This document shows, piece by piece, positions 53,690 to 64,000 of a stretch of DNA of 64,000 bases. Origin of the DNA: Collybiopsis luxurians FD-317 M1 (taxonomy: Eukaryota; Basidiomycota; Agaricomycetes; Agaricales; Omphalotaceae); the NCBI GenBank assembly GCA_000827265.1, contig KN834874.1, positions 1-64,000 of the forward strand, read 5' to 3'. Position numbers and translations under genes: made by a program. The notes below the pieces were generated by a model. It made no database searches, was not told the origin of the DNA, and saw only the letters and a program-made list of their open reading frames with translations. Each line of letters begins with the position of its first letter. The stretch's first letter is position 1.

Positions 53690-54555
53690 CAGGCTATCGA
53701 AGCAAGAGAAAGAGAGAACTCTGCTCGAGACCAGAATCTGGAAGGAAAGCTGGAAACTATTGATGTCAGAGAGGAGAATATCATGGCCAGAGAGAAGAGC
53801 GTCCTTGCCAGAGAAGAGAAAGTTGCTGCTAAAGAGGACAGGCTCAATTCAAGAGAGGAGGATGTCGTGGCCCGAGAGAAGAGTATCGCGGACAGAGAGG
53901 CACAGGTTGTGGCCAAGGAAGAGGGCTTCATTGCCAGAGAGGAAGATGCCCGACTGCAGCATTCTAATGTTGCTCGATTTCGAGTAGAGCTCGAAGAAAT
54001 AACTGCTGAAGAGCGGAAACAGGCGGACATAAGGGAGGAGAGAATCCAGATGTGCCAGCAATCTCTTGTGAAAGAGAGCGCCGCTGTTGTTGCTGAAAGG
54101 AACCAATTAGAGGCAAGGAAAGGATTATGGGAAGAGTGGTGGCGAGAAAGGGAGAAAGAATTGGAAGAAGAGAAAAAAGATGGAAGAGAAGATGAGCCAG
54201 ATGGAGGAAAAGAAGCAAACTCGTAACTCGATGGCGCTTTTGCTGAAGAAAATCGACTCTTGTATTCAGCAATTGCCAGGTGGCGGGCCCCAAACTTCGG
54301 ATGCGGTGAGCAATTCTTATTGGAATCATCCGCAGAAAGTTGAAAGTGACTTTCGCTGGCCTCACTCCAGAAGGAAATAGCTCATTCAGCTCAGTAAGTA
54401 TGGAGTTTCAGCTTAGGTTACACCGGCTCACTTTTTGAAGGTTCCTACCTGGGGCGAGTCACTTTTCAGTCACAGGAAATATCCTTATGATAGGACAAAA
54501 TCTACGCGAAAGCCTGTACAAATTCGCTCAGGAAACGACATTAGGAGTTGACTAA
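53690..54555 (+). pseudogene. Heptad-repeat protein with terminal motif, one frameshift
   Basis: The frame QAIEARERENSARDQ runs into about ten heptads (AREKSVL, AREEKVA, SREEDVV) and a coiled coil (VELEEITAEERKQADIRE) like that of the 23.3 kb paralogue. Near 54,172, in a run of six A, the frame slips. The paralogue-like continuation EEKKQTRNSMALLLKK ... CIQQLPGGGPQTSDA is in the next frame and ends at GTGAGC. A small exon (KEIAHSAQ) and, after a phase-2 intron, the terminal exon 54,441-54,555 (FLPGASHFSVTGNILMIGQN) complete it, with TAA at 54,553. Structure and introns match the 22.5-24.4 kb gene. The slip could be a true mutation or a base-call error. Confidence 0.7.
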
Positions 54556-54559
54556 GGTC

Positions 54560-55100
54560 CGACCATTTGAACCTGTTAAATGTGAATCTTTGTCTCACCC
54601 GTCTCGCCTGCAGGACTTTCGACTGTATGCCGACTTGCACTCGGTGATGAGATGGGATGTGAGAGATGAAGATATCCTGATATCCTGAGGTGGGCAAGGC
54701 TGAGACCAGAAGACATCGCTGAGGTGGAAGCAGTGTCTTCCTGCCTGGGGTAGCGGGAACGAAGGCAGGATGTACCACCCACATGAGAAAAGCTGAAGGC
54801 GCGTCGTCATGACTGATGTGTGTCGACTACCCCTAGAGGCAGGGCCTAAGGCTTCAGCTTGACCACTACACGGCAATCAGTAATTGCATAACTCGATGTG
54901 TTGACAAATCTATTGATTGAGGAAAACCAAGGTTATATGGAATTCTTAACTGCGGGAAGGATGTTAAAGTGTGTAAGTGAAAGATATGATGTTGGGAGGA
55001 CATGGGGTTATAGTGGAATGTATGGTAAATGTAATATAGAGTATGTGTTGTATTTGATAGGAATGGGTACATGTGTGATAGGAGTAGGATTAGACTGCGA
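54560..55100. other. Spacer between the heptad gene and the DIRS element
   Basis: Only chance open frames are seen. The segment 54,960-55,090 is rich in TGTG/TATG and may be the non-coding end of the DIRS element. I could not identify its terminal repeats. Confidence 0.3.
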
Positions 55101-55105
55101 TGTGA

Positions 55106-56353
55106 CTAGTAGGAGTTCAACTGCAAGCGAGAAGAGTGTGAAGCGAAAGGGTGGTGACGCTGCGGAGCATGGTCGCGGTTCCTTCGGTGTGGTTGACCGT
55201 GGTTCATGCGATGGAGATGAAAAGCTGCGATAGATTCTATGTCTCTCCAGTATACAAGGAAAGCGTCGGATTTCCAGCGGCCTAGAACTCGAACGATGTC
55301 TGGAGAGATACCAGAAAGGAGATAATGTGTGGTCCCCCCGATGCGGAAGCAGTGGCCTGTGATGCGAGGATTGTTGAATTCAGACCAGACCTCATTGCAG
55401 CGTCGTAGAAAAGGGTTGCATGTGAGGACCCTCTTGCATCCAAAGTTATCCCGGTAGGCGAACAGAGGATCGAGAGAAGAGAGCTGATTGGTGTTGAAAT
55501 GGATGGAGAGAGCGCTGCAAGGGTCGGAGTTGTCATATTGGAAAGGGACTAGGACAGTATGTCCTTTGGTGATCTCTGTCTTTGTACTGGGGAGTGTGAG
55601 CATTGAGTCATGAATGTCATCTTGAAACCCGTGACCCGCTGGCTTGAGGTTCTTGATGAGGGGGAGCTTGAGGGGATCGTAGAGGTGAGGGTCATCGCAT
55701 GTGGCGAGGGTCTCGCAACCCCGGAGTTGGGACCAGAACATTAGCTTGGCGCAAGCGAGAACTGCACAGTCCAGGCCATTACAATGGTCTAATCTATGGT
55801 TGAGCTGGAAGAGGTATTCTTGTTTGACCGGAGGGCATTTAGGGCAAATGGAGGATGGTGGAGTGGAGCATTTGACTCCCTTGAAGACATCCCTCAGTAG
55901 TGCACCTCCTTGCCAGACGTAACCTTCCCTGGTGATCCAATTCTTTATGGCGGAGACATAGGCTCATGCTGTTTTAACGGAAATGTGAGCGGTGAAGTTG
56001 GCTGCTATGTAGTTGCATAGTGTGACTTCGCTGGGGGGCTGGATGTCTTTGGGAGTGAGGCCATTCAAATCGCAGTAGCTGAGAAAGTGGTATAGGCAAT
56101 TCCAGTTCTGCTTTTGTGTCCGTTCAGTGACTGAGGAGTTCAGGGTGGAGCTCATTTTGCTGGAAAGGGTGTTGGTGATGTTGGCTTGTTGTGGGTATGG
56201 GACATTCATATGAATGGGCGGGTAATGTGGAATGGCTGGTGTAGGAAGGATGATGGCGGTAGTGGGACCTCTCTGTCTAGTCGTGCGGGTTGGAGCCATG
56301 AAACCGACGAGGTTGGGAGTGAGATTTAATAAGTGCCCAACTGTAGTTTTCAA
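55106..56353 (-). pseudogene. DIRS tyrosine recombinase
   Basis: The frame opens in the 56,353-56,280 region (APTRTTRQRGPT). The N-terminal SAM-like part includes QKQNWNCLYHFLSYCDLN. The catalytic part has an Arg in FWSQLRGCETLA, the HxxR box ITGHCFRIGGTTHYLLSG, GRWKSDAFL and the nucleophile Tyr in LVYWRDI. It stays in one frame to TAG at 55,106, broken only by TGA at 55,964 (KTA-stop-AYVSAIKNW). It would circularise or integrate the element's cDNA at a short shared sequence. Confidence 0.85.
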
Positions 56354-56565
56354 CTAGTCATGTGAATGTCCGCGATGTGCATTGTATTATGAGAGAGTGT
56401 GTATCGCTTGGGGAAGTGATATGTGTACAGTTGTGTATACAGTGTGCATATCTACGGATTGTTGGAGTATGCGACATGCGTGGAGATATGGTATAAGTAT
56501 TAGTACAGTGAGTATGACTGCAGAATTGGGAAGGTAGAGATATGTGTGAGTGCGAGCGATATGTA

Positions 56566-58577
56566 TTAAGTACGGGGGACTCTTGGATCATTAGGAGTAA
56601 CTGAGTTCATAACAAAGGCACATAGGTGTCGCAGTATGGCGGGGGGATAAGGGTGAATTTGTTTGCAGATAGGGAAAGAGCCTCGTGAAGGTGCGTCAGC
56701 TGGGTTTTCTGCAGTGGGTATCCATATGCAATCAACCCAGATGGAGTGTTTCTGCATAAGCTCAATGATCTTGCGCAGAACGAGATTTTGTTGCCTACCC
56801 CTGGAGCCTAGGTTGCGGAGTGCACCCACCACCCCTTGGTTGTCTGAATGCACAATCACTCGGATTTTGGTAAGTTTGGAGGAGACCAGTGTGAGGATGG
56901 CGAGTTCGATAGCCACCATCTCGGCCCAGCCAATATCGCGACCATTGGATTTCCAGCCAGGAGCTAGCTCCCATGCCAGCCATTTGCCATCAATAATCAG
57001 ACCAATGCCCCACGAAGTGGATGCATCAACGAAGATGCAGATTTCGGAAGGAGGAGGGGGACGAATGATCTTCATGCCTACGAAATCTTGCCAGAGATGA
57101 GTGTGCCATCACTGGAGGTCGTCATAGAGCTCACCCTTCACTCAGTGAGGAACAAAGTTTGCTCTGAAACCAGAGAAGGAGGCACGGAAGCCGTAAAGTC
57201 CATTCATCCTGGAACGACCCTTGGGGACCACCAAACATACGTGATTCAGTGTGCCAATGAGGTTTTCTGCATCCTTGAGCTTGCGGCAGGCATCAGGCAC
57301 AAGCCACATTGCAAGTTTCTGCAGATATTTGTCCTTTTTCTGCTGTGGCAATTGTACTGTCTTCTCGACCAAGTCCCATAGAAAGCCTATGTATGAAAAT
57401 TGAGAGGTGAATGGAAGGTGTTTGTGAGGGGCCCATGGCCAGCCTAGAATCTCAGCTGTTTTCCATATCAGAGATTCGTCGTATGAATATTCAAAGGAAC
57501 CAGAAGCGGAACGGCGGGTTGGGTAATGGAAGAAAATGAAATCGTTGACCCATTTCAGTAGGTCTTTGACACCTCTGTGTAAGAGTATTTTCACCATGGC
57601 ATTGGCGACCCTACCCCATATGCCTGGAGCCGAACACTCCCCAAAATTGAGTGCTAAGTCAAGGTGTATCTTCCCATCTAGCATCAGTGCGATGAAATGT
57701 CTGACCAGAACGTGGATGGGGATGTTCCTGAAGGCCGCATCTACATCATAAACTGCAACTTGAGTGCCTAGGGGAGGTGAAGTGAGTGGATTGAGATAGA
57801 GGAATTGGATGTGGATAGATTACCTATGGGGGCATTGGCCACAAGGAAGTAGCAGTCTGCAAAGGTCCCCCATCTGCAACGGAATCTGTCAGGATCGATG
57901 AGGGAATTTATGGAAATGTGTGTTGGATCAATGGGTGTCGTGGGGGAGGTGTTGTCAGTGTGCAGGGGGATGGGTGGGGAGATTGCAAAATTAGTGCGTG
58001 GGTGTGAGTGGTTGATGATGATTCAGAATTTCCCCAGATGCTGTTCCAGGACAGCCATGGGTGCTGTGCGGAAAGGGCCGATCTGAGCTTCAAGCTCTGT
58101 GGGATCAAAGGGAGGAGAGAGCCAACCTAAGTGAATCTCTTCCTTGAATTTCGCGCAGATTAGGTTCGCCTCCTCTTCGGAGGAGAAATGATTGGGGGGG
58201 ATGTAAGTAGAATGGATTTTGTAGCCTTCTATGCCAATGCAGAAGCCGTCTCTGAGTCCAATAGGAATGTTGTGGAATTCCTCAAGAATACCAGCTTCTG
58301 TGAGGAGCCTTACCCATGCATCTGGGCAGAGGCAGGTGGTGATGGGTAGTTGATCTGCTCTAATGGGATTGAGAGCCGTGTTCTCTGCTCCCACATCTGC
58401 TGCAATGATGTTTGAAACGGCACTTGTCTCCTCCAACCAGGCAGCCATTGAGACTGTTGAAACTGAGACAATAGGGTCTGTCATCGACTCCGAGCCATTT
58501 TGAGCCTTTGCAATGCATGTGGAGTTGTTCGCCAGATTTGGAGGGGTGTTGAGACCAGATGTGGTCCAGGCTCCCAC
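56566..58577 (-). pseudogene. DIRS reverse transcriptase-RNase H
   Basis: The N-terminal part is LITTCLCPDAWVRLL-like sequence and IGLRDGFCIGIEGYK. A 56-nt intron (about 57,830-57,775) lies just before VAVYDVDAAFRNIPI, the first catalytic Asp region. The polymerase box reads KWVNDFIFF, where VDD is expected. RNase H follows with VDASTSWGIGLIIDG, WAEMVAIELAIL, VHSDNQGVVGAL and NPADAPSRG, so its D-E-D-D residues are present. TGA codons at 58,023 and 57,142 interrupt an otherwise single frame that ends at TAA (56,566). Confidence 0.85.
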
Positions 58578-60785
58578 AGATATAGCATTTGTTGCCTCCG
58601 CCTGGGGCGTGTGGTTTCAACTGGTCTGAAGAAGATGACAAATGTGTGCTGGAGGAGGATCTGGAAGTGGAGGTGAAGGTGGAGTTGGAGGATTTGGAAT
58701 TCCTGGAAGGTAGGGAGCTGTGGGATTGAAAGGAGTTTTGGGAAGGAAAGGAGAAGGCTCTGCGGGCTTTCTGCATCTCGGTTATCTCTCGCTCCTGTCT
58801 CTCCTCAAGAATCTGGTCGTAGAGGTTCTGCGAGAATATGTCCACATGAACTCCTTTGCCCCGATTCGTGAACCAGTTATGCATTACTCGGTTCATATAT
58901 TCCTTGTGGTTGGCAAAGGCGACATGGAAGTTCGGATGGCCCTGGATCATGCGGAAGCCTTCCTTGAACATATCCCCAATTCGACAAGCGACTGAGCTGC
59001 CCATACCCAGTTTCTTCTCCGGGATGAAGTATGCACGGACAACTCTCAGAAGGATGGTGCTGATCTCAGAAAAGTCAGCCCTGGTTACCTCAGACAAGGG
59101 AATGTTGTCGAATCTTCTTGACTTCATCTTGACGGTGCCACTGGACTCAATGTGGAAGGATTCACTGGAGACTTTCGAATGGGATAAGATATCGGAGGAG
59201 GCGAATTGCAGAGACCAAGCACCAAGGGGAATGAATATATCCCAACCTTTCTGCAGAGTCTCTGGGATGCCAGGGTGTATGCTGGATGCCAGGATGTACA
59301 AGTCTGCATCCATGCTTTTGTCCCTTGGATCAGCCCATTTTCCACGAGTATCTTTGTCATCCAAGTCATCATGATGATGGGAGTGGGAGTGCGATTGGGA
59401 TAGGCAATGAGAACGAGAGCGTCGTCATCTGTGGCATGAAGAGGATCTCCGACGATGCAGTGAGCGAGAGCAGGAGGAAGGGTGTCTGCCTTGATGAGAG
59501 GAAGAATGGGAACAGGAGCGATTGTGGTATCTGGAAGAGTGAGAGGATTTGGAAGACCTGATCTTTCTGCGGGATGAGGAACAAGAGTGACGATGGGGTG
59601 GTGCCGCGGGAACCTGACAGATGTGGTGTGGGGAGCTCTCATGTCTGGTGGATCTGCCCCGACTCGAAGCACAACGGTGCGACGGACTTCTGGCGTGACA
59701 CGCCCGCCCGCTGGGTGCATTGTTGCTCTGTCTGCCTCTGTGCCTGTGAGGGGTCGGGCTAGGAGTCGGAGATCCCTGATGCGAGTGTGAAGTCGAGCGA
59801 TGCCTGGCACGCTTGGTGGAGCCTCCCTGATCCCCTGGGGGATGGATTCGCTTGTCTCCAGAGCAGGGATTGGGGTCTGGAGTGACCCAGGCTTGTGAAG
59901 GCAACTGTGGAGGTGGATTGACCAAAGGAGTGAATGGTGGATGATTGTCCCTGAAACCAACACCTGAAAGATTGTGTTAGCAATGGAAAGGAGTGGATAG
60001 GAGTGGATAGGGATGGATAAGGAGCGGCTGAGAATGGATAGAATAAAGTGGATGAAGGGATGATGGGTGTGATAGCACCCGACCCAGATATGGTCTGAAC
60101 AGTCTGATGGCATAAAAACTGAACACGTGAACGGCGAGGGGGGGGGGAGGGGGGGGGGTGGATATATCTGGAGCTTACCTGGAGTGCGTGGAGCAGCGCC
60201 GGTCGTAGCAGATCTCTGCTGTCCCTGGTTTGTGCCCTCAGTTCCCAACCCACCAGAAGGTGGGCCAGAGAAAGAGAACACCGAACCGTAGCCAGGGCGA
60301 CCCGAAGATCCACCTCGAGAGGGTGCGAGTGCAAAGCCAGCTGGATGAGCTGGGATGTGATTGGAGTATAAAGGCCCTGGGCCCATGGATGGTGCTGGAT
60401 CTCCTCTAGGGAAGGAAGATGGAGCTCTGTGCTCCCTGGACCCAGAGATGAGTCCAACGCAGGTGCCCTTGGAGTGTAGGGCTTCAGATGCCTGGAGGAG
60501 TCGTCGTTGGTCTAGGACAATGTTTGTGCCGGTCTGGTCATCGACGTCATTGTCATCATTGTCATCATTGTCAACATCCTCTCCTCCTGCGGTGGATGCT
60601 CGCTGCTTACCCTTGCTACTAGGTTGCCAGCCTCTAACTGATCTGGTGGGTGTAAAGACTTGTCCTTCCCTAGTGGGAGAGATGACTTCACCTTCGACAC
60701 GAGTGTGGGTCTCTTTGGGTACCTCATAGATGGATTCCAGGTGTGAGACCACCATGCATGGTGGGGCTTGGCCTGGGTGGTGCAA
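58360..60785 (-). pseudogene. DIRS Gag-like protein
   Basis: The N-terminus from 60,785 (SHLESIYEVPKETHTRV) leads to a disordered, acidic region. An inferred 215-nt intron (60,178-59,964) contains the G-rich run at 60,139-60,158. An Arg/Ser-rich part (RSSKSSHSSRYHNRSC) follows, then TGA at 59,425 and DADLYILASSIHPGIP. The C-terminus has two Cys/His clusters: CYICGSLDHIWSQH and CRFKHHCSRCGSREHGSQ, probably nucleic-acid binding. It stops at TAG 58,360, overlapping the reverse transcriptase frame by about 218 bases, which suggests frameshift or restart translation. Confidence 0.75.
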
Positions 60786-60959
60786 ATTGGGTTGCTGGGA
60801 GCGGGTTTACGGACGTCCAGCTAGGATGCAAGGGTTTGTCGCATCGGTCGTGTCGGTTGTGTCACTGAGGTCATATGGAAAGTGAAAACGTTGGCGGGGG
60901 AGTGGAAAGGAATGAGTGACACGAAGAAGAATCAAAAACTATCTATATTCTAGCTAAGG

Positions 60960-62855
60960 ATCTTGTGTACAATGGGATGGATACTAGCGAGGAGCTGTAC
61001 TCTAAGTGATGATGGAGGTTGGGGCTGAGTTTCACAAACCAACTGAGATGGCCCGGTCGGCATGTCAAAAATGCGGCCTCCATGTTCTCACGGCTGCCTG
61101 TACTAGATGATGTTTCACCGAAGAGGAAATACACTGAATCCAGTGGCGCAGGGCTGGTCACTGGCCAAGGCTCAGATACAAACTGAGGGAGATCGCGTCA
61201 ACTTCCTACTAGGGTTCTCAGTTGAGGCAATGACTCGAATGTGTGCAAGAATTGGAAATGCTGGAATTTTGGTTGCTGTATGCCTTGATGGTCAGCATCT
61301 AGGTATATGGATATGTTAAGCAGAAAGCTATTAGTGGATACCTGAAAGGTTCGACTCTTGGTTCGACTAACTCTTATGGTACAGTCATCACAGTTACAGT
61401 AGCTCTAATGAATTCTTTCTCTTGAGAACATCTTACCGCAGCTACGAAAAGAAAAATGGACAAATGAATAAGAAGCATAGTTAAACTAACTAATTGATAC
61501 ACCCAAACCTAGGCAATAGCACTTCAGCTTCCAGAAATATCCCACAAAGTAGTGAGGTTCCAATGATCATATGTAGCAAGGAATGAAAAAATACGCTGAG
61601 TGACAGAGAGCTCTTATGACAGTATATAGCCACATACACTAATCTAACCCAAGAATCCCCATCCTACAGCTACGCTGCCAGCTCATTCACATAAAGGACA
61701 TCAGCAGTACTTACCACTCAGGGTGAAATCAATCCAGAGTGATCCAAAGCCAATGTATAGAAATCCAATGCTCGGATCCAGAGCTAATTTAACTTAGGAA
61801 ATGTCACTCCTTCTCTCACTATACGATCGAACACCAATTTTGTTGTGCAACAGAAAATCCAATTTAATCATTTAACAAGAGTGAATACAATGTCATTTTA
61901 GACTGAGGAAAAGAAGACATGAAGATCTGAATGTGGAAATAAGCACCTCACCATGATTTCCGCAGCAGGAACTGAAAAGCAGCGTCAGTAAAATTCATCA
62001 CCATTGTCATCGTCATCATAATGCTGAGCATGGTAGTGTCCAACGCCGGCTTATGGCATATGTCTGTGGATGGAATGATGATTTCAAGCTTTTCAAGTTC
62101 AGAAAAAAAAGAGAAAAGAAAGAGAGTGAGAGAGATGTTTATCTTATATGTACGCACCAGGCTGTCTCTTTATTTTTGGGCAAAATTGACCGCAGAGCTC
62201 AGAACCGTTCAATCTCTGGGCCGCTTTCAAGATATCAGGTTATGGCTGATGGTCCGGTCCGGATGCTGAGAAATCTCGAAATCCCATGGTCGATGCTCCC
62301 ATTTGAGCATCAGCCTTTTCAAGATGACTCATGTTTTCCGTGACATTTCTAAGCACCAAGGGCATTTATTTGCGCTGTCATATTCTTCAGTCGATTTCGC
62401 TGCCTGTACACAATTATTATTATTATTATTATTATTATTGTCTCTATAGACTATGTCACTATACCTTATAAACTGCATGTTCCTTTCTGCATCAAATCCC
62501 ACTGACATGCTGCTCCCCTTGATTCTGCTTTTTTGCCAACTGGACTTCTGAAGTATGAACCTGCTTAGGTACCTGGCTCAGGTCATGTCCATAGGCACGC
62601 AGTTTTCTCCCTCCACTTCCCCGACATTCAAAATGGCATGAGCATTGAAAATACAAGCATCGCAAGTATCAATTTCACTATCCTCAATCACTCAATCACC
62701 AGAAGCTATCTCAATTTCAACAATGAAGCTGATCTCTCAGTCAACCTTCTGCAGTGGATGATGCCACCTATGCCTGAAGTATCTGAATCCACCGCCATGA
62801 GAACACAATTGATTTCAGCTCATGGAATGAAGTGAAACTTGTCCTGTAGCTAGTT
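60960..62855. other. Spacer and unassigned frames before the gap
   Basis: No gene is recognised. Several 60-95 codon frames exist (for example 61,107-61,319 with VNFLLGFSVEAMTRM and 62,638-62,835 with SIASINFTILNHSIT), without family match. A (TTA)n microsatellite of about ten units lies at 62,409-62,440. Confidence 0.35.
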
Positions 62856-63164
62856 NNNNNNNNNNNNNNNNNNNNNNNNNNNNNNNNNNNNNNNNNNNNN
62901 NNNNNNNNNNNNNNNNNNNNNNNNNNNNNNNNNNNNNNNNNNNNNNNNNNNNNNNNNNNNNNNNNNNNNNNNNNNNNNNNNNNNNNNNNNNNNNNNNNNN
63001 NNNNNNNNNNNNNNNNNNNNNNNNNNNNNNNNNNNNNNNNNNNNNNNNNNNNNNNNNNNNNNNNNNNNNNNNNNNNNNNNNNNNNNNNNNNNNNNNNNNN
63101 NNNNNNNNNNNNNNNNNNNNNNNNNNNNNNNNNNNNNNNNNNNNNNNNNNNNNNNNNNNNNNNN
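62856..63164. other. Assembly gap (309 N)
   Basis: The run of N is a scaffold gap. Frames drawn through it have no meaning. Confidence 0.99.
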
Positions 63165-63231
63165 ATAGGCAAGAGGTGCTGTCATCAAACATTGAGAGTG
63201 CACTGTGGGGTCAAGGGAAAGTGGTGAAAAT

Positions 63232-63672
63232 TCAGCCGCAATTGAGCTCACACTGACAACGCAAATGGGCATTGGCCCTTTCTTGGTTTTCCAGCAAAGC
63301 TGTGAACACCACCGTAATTATCTGAATGTATACTAATGGGAAGGCAAGAAGGGCAATGCACAAGCCTACGTACCCAGTGCCAAGATTAGATAATTCTGAG
63401 ATAGGAAATGTCAAAGCATTATCAGAGGCTGTGTGGCCGATGTCCATATATGACATCGGCCATCCACAGGCATGGTCGGTAAGCCCCAACGCCTGCGAAA
63501 AATTTGGGCGCTTATTTGGGCGCTTTGTACGAAAAAACTTCGAAAACATGGCAAGGGCAGATAGTATAGCAACGACAAGGTATTCCGCATGGATTGATAG
63601 AGACAAAATGCTTAGAATGCTAGTCTCTTTGATATGTTCTGCCCCATTTTGTACAATATATCCTATTAACAA
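63232..63672 (-). CDS. Possible membrane-protein exon
   Basis: A 146-codon minus-strand frame (MLIGYIVQNGAEHIK) contains two hydrophobic runs, YLVVAILSALAMF and GLCIALLAFPLVYIQIITVV, compatible with membrane segments. It sits beside an assembly gap, so neighbouring exons may be missing. No family is recognised, and the opposite strand is also partly open (63,326-63,697), so the coding strand is not secure. Confidence 0.3.
   Translation of the reverse strand: MLIGYIVQNGAEHIKETSILSILSLSIHAEYLVVAILSALAMFSKFFRTKRPNKRPNFSQALGLTDHACGWPMSYMDIGHTASDNALTFPISELSNLGTGYVGLCIALLAFPLVYIQIITVVFTALLENQERANAHLRCQCELNCG
63434..63462. other. Near-perfect 11-base-arm palindrome
   Basis: TGGCCGATGTC and GACATCGGCCA are separated by the 7 bases CATATAT. 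The arms are perfectly complementary. It could be a binding site for a dimeric regulator or simply a hairpin. It lies inside the possible membrane-protein frame. Confidence 0.6.
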
Positions 63673-63875
63673 AGATATGGTTAAAGCTCAGTCATAATTA
63701 GCAGATAAATTAACAAGAAAGAAAAATGAAGGAGTTTAGGGCAGAACATTTTTTTTGTTGAGGGAAAATAAACAAGTTTCTCTCTCAAAGTTTTGTAGCC
63801 AGGGGGGGTTATACACTACAAGTCGATTTCGCAAGATTTGGCTGGGACTTAGGCAAAAGTTGTGATTACATCATG

Positions 63876-63883
63876 TATAAAAT
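63876..63883 (+). promoter_or_regulatory. TATA box of the right-edge gene
   Basis: TATAAAAT stands 60-67 bases before the ATG at 63,943, followed by a pyrimidine-rich stretch (CCTTCCCCCATTCATTTTCC), a usual fungal transcription start environment. Confidence 0.6.
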
Positions 63884-63942
63884 CTCGCTTCGGTCGCGCA
63901 CCAATCCTTCCCCCATTCATTTTCCTCTTCCGCTGAGGCCAT

Positions 63943-64000
63943 ATGCCCTCATTTCTATTGCTTATACTTCTATCAACACTTTACTCCATGGCTGCAGCTT
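63943..64000 (+). CDS. Start of a secreted protein gene (partial)
   Basis: ATG at 63,943 opens a frame MPSFLLLILLSTLYSMAAA that runs off the window. The short polar start, the Leu/Ile-rich core and the small residues at the end form a typical secretion signal peptide. TATA box, pyrimidine tract and ATG are well spaced. The mature product cannot be named. Confidence 0.6.
   Translation, partial: MPSFLLLILLSTLYSMAAA

Larger units (their letters stand above)
55106..60785 (-). mobile_element. DIRS-like retroelement (Gag, RT-RNase H, tyrosine recombinase)
   Basis: Three coding regions lie head to tail on the minus strand over about 5.7 kb: a Gag-like protein with Cys/His clusters, an overlapping reverse transcriptase-RNase H, and a tyrosine recombinase. 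This set, without integrase or LTRs, defines the DIRS order. Terminal inverted or split direct repeats were searched for by eye at 54.9-55.1 and 60.8-61.0 kb without a clear match, so the ends are open. Each coding region has at least one internal TGA. Confidence 0.85.

Noticed and set aside
55106..56353. A stand-alone Crypton transposon
   Set aside because: The tyrosine recombinase is followed in the same orientation by RNase H, reverse transcriptase and Gag-like frames, so it belongs to a DIRS-type retroelement.
59369..59925. Arg/Ser-rich frames as a separate splicing-factor-like gene
   Set aside because: The RS-rich stretch is in frame with the DIRS Gag C-terminal half apart from one TGA, so it is part of Gag.
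60139..60158. G-quadruplex-like regulatory run
   Set aside because: The G run lies within the inferred 215-nt intron of the DIRS Gag region on the opposite strand and looks like simple low-complexity sequence. No further support.
62768..63272. Minus-strand frames spanning 62.8-63.2 kb
   Set aside because: They run through the N gap and have no evidential value.
1..64000. tRNA or rRNA genes
   Set aside because: Reading by eye found no cloverleaf with conserved A and B boxes. The only tRNA-related sequence is the copia primer site. A tRNAscan run would settle this.

Overview
The window looks like a repeat-rich, NLR-rich accessory region of a filamentous fungus. The evidence is short GT(A/G)AGT...AG introns of about 40-60 nt, NACHT/ankyrin and WD40 STAND-type genes, Hst2-class sirtuin relics, a Ty1/copia element, a DIRS-type (tyrosine-recombinase) retroelement, a LINE-type relic and fungal core promoters (TATA boxes, pyrimidine-rich leaders). 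The NLR and DIRS features are commonest in Agaricomycetes, but Pezizomycetes such as truffles also carry such genes. I cannot fix the species.

Layout: 1-745 is a long inverted-repeat element. 1.0-2.0 kb, 8.2-14.5 kb, 24.9-29.3 kb and 49.3-53.7 kb are copies of one large mosaic repeat (R0, R1, R2, R3). The three long copies each hold a decayed Hst2-like sirtuin on the minus strand. Between the copies lie members of an expanded family of long helical heptad-repeat ('xAREESx') proteins: 2.6-3.6 kb (-), 4.5-5.0 kb (+), 5.7-7.8 kb (-, fused to a NACHT NLR), 16.7-20.2 kb (-, largest, about 885 residues in one exon), 22.5-24.4 kb (+), 42.1-42.7 kb (-, fragment), 44.1-46.0 kb (-, fused to ankyrin and WD40 repeats), 46.7-48.9 kb (+) and 53.7-54.6 kb (+). 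30.4-34.0 kb is a second, NACHT-ankyrin NLR, broken by frameshifts and by a 696-bp solo LTR. 35.4-41.2 kb is a small bZIP-like gene split by a complete copia element. 47.7-48.7 kb is a palindromic Mutator-like element inside a heptad gene. 55.1-60.8 kb is a DIRS-like retroelement. The right end holds a 309-bp assembly gap, a possible membrane-protein exon and the start of a secreted-protein gene.

Best candidate for something new: the heptad proteins and the NLRs share parts. Three heptad genes end in a small exon, always after a phase-2 intron, with an F-x-P-G-A-x-x-F-S-(F/V) motif. Both NLRs start with the same kind of motif. A separate heptad 'tail exon' beginning (D/N)RL follows a phase-0 intron behind several unrelated head regions, one of them NACHT. 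This resembles the logic of fungal NLR/effector pairs that recognise each other by a shared short motif. The functional link is inference.

Decay has a consistent signature. Internal stops in the copia and DIRS coding regions are TGA only, all six LTR-LTR differences are at CpG, and in one place two sirtuin copies show CGA in one and TGA in the other. This points to CpG C-to-T mutation (methylation or a RIP-like process).
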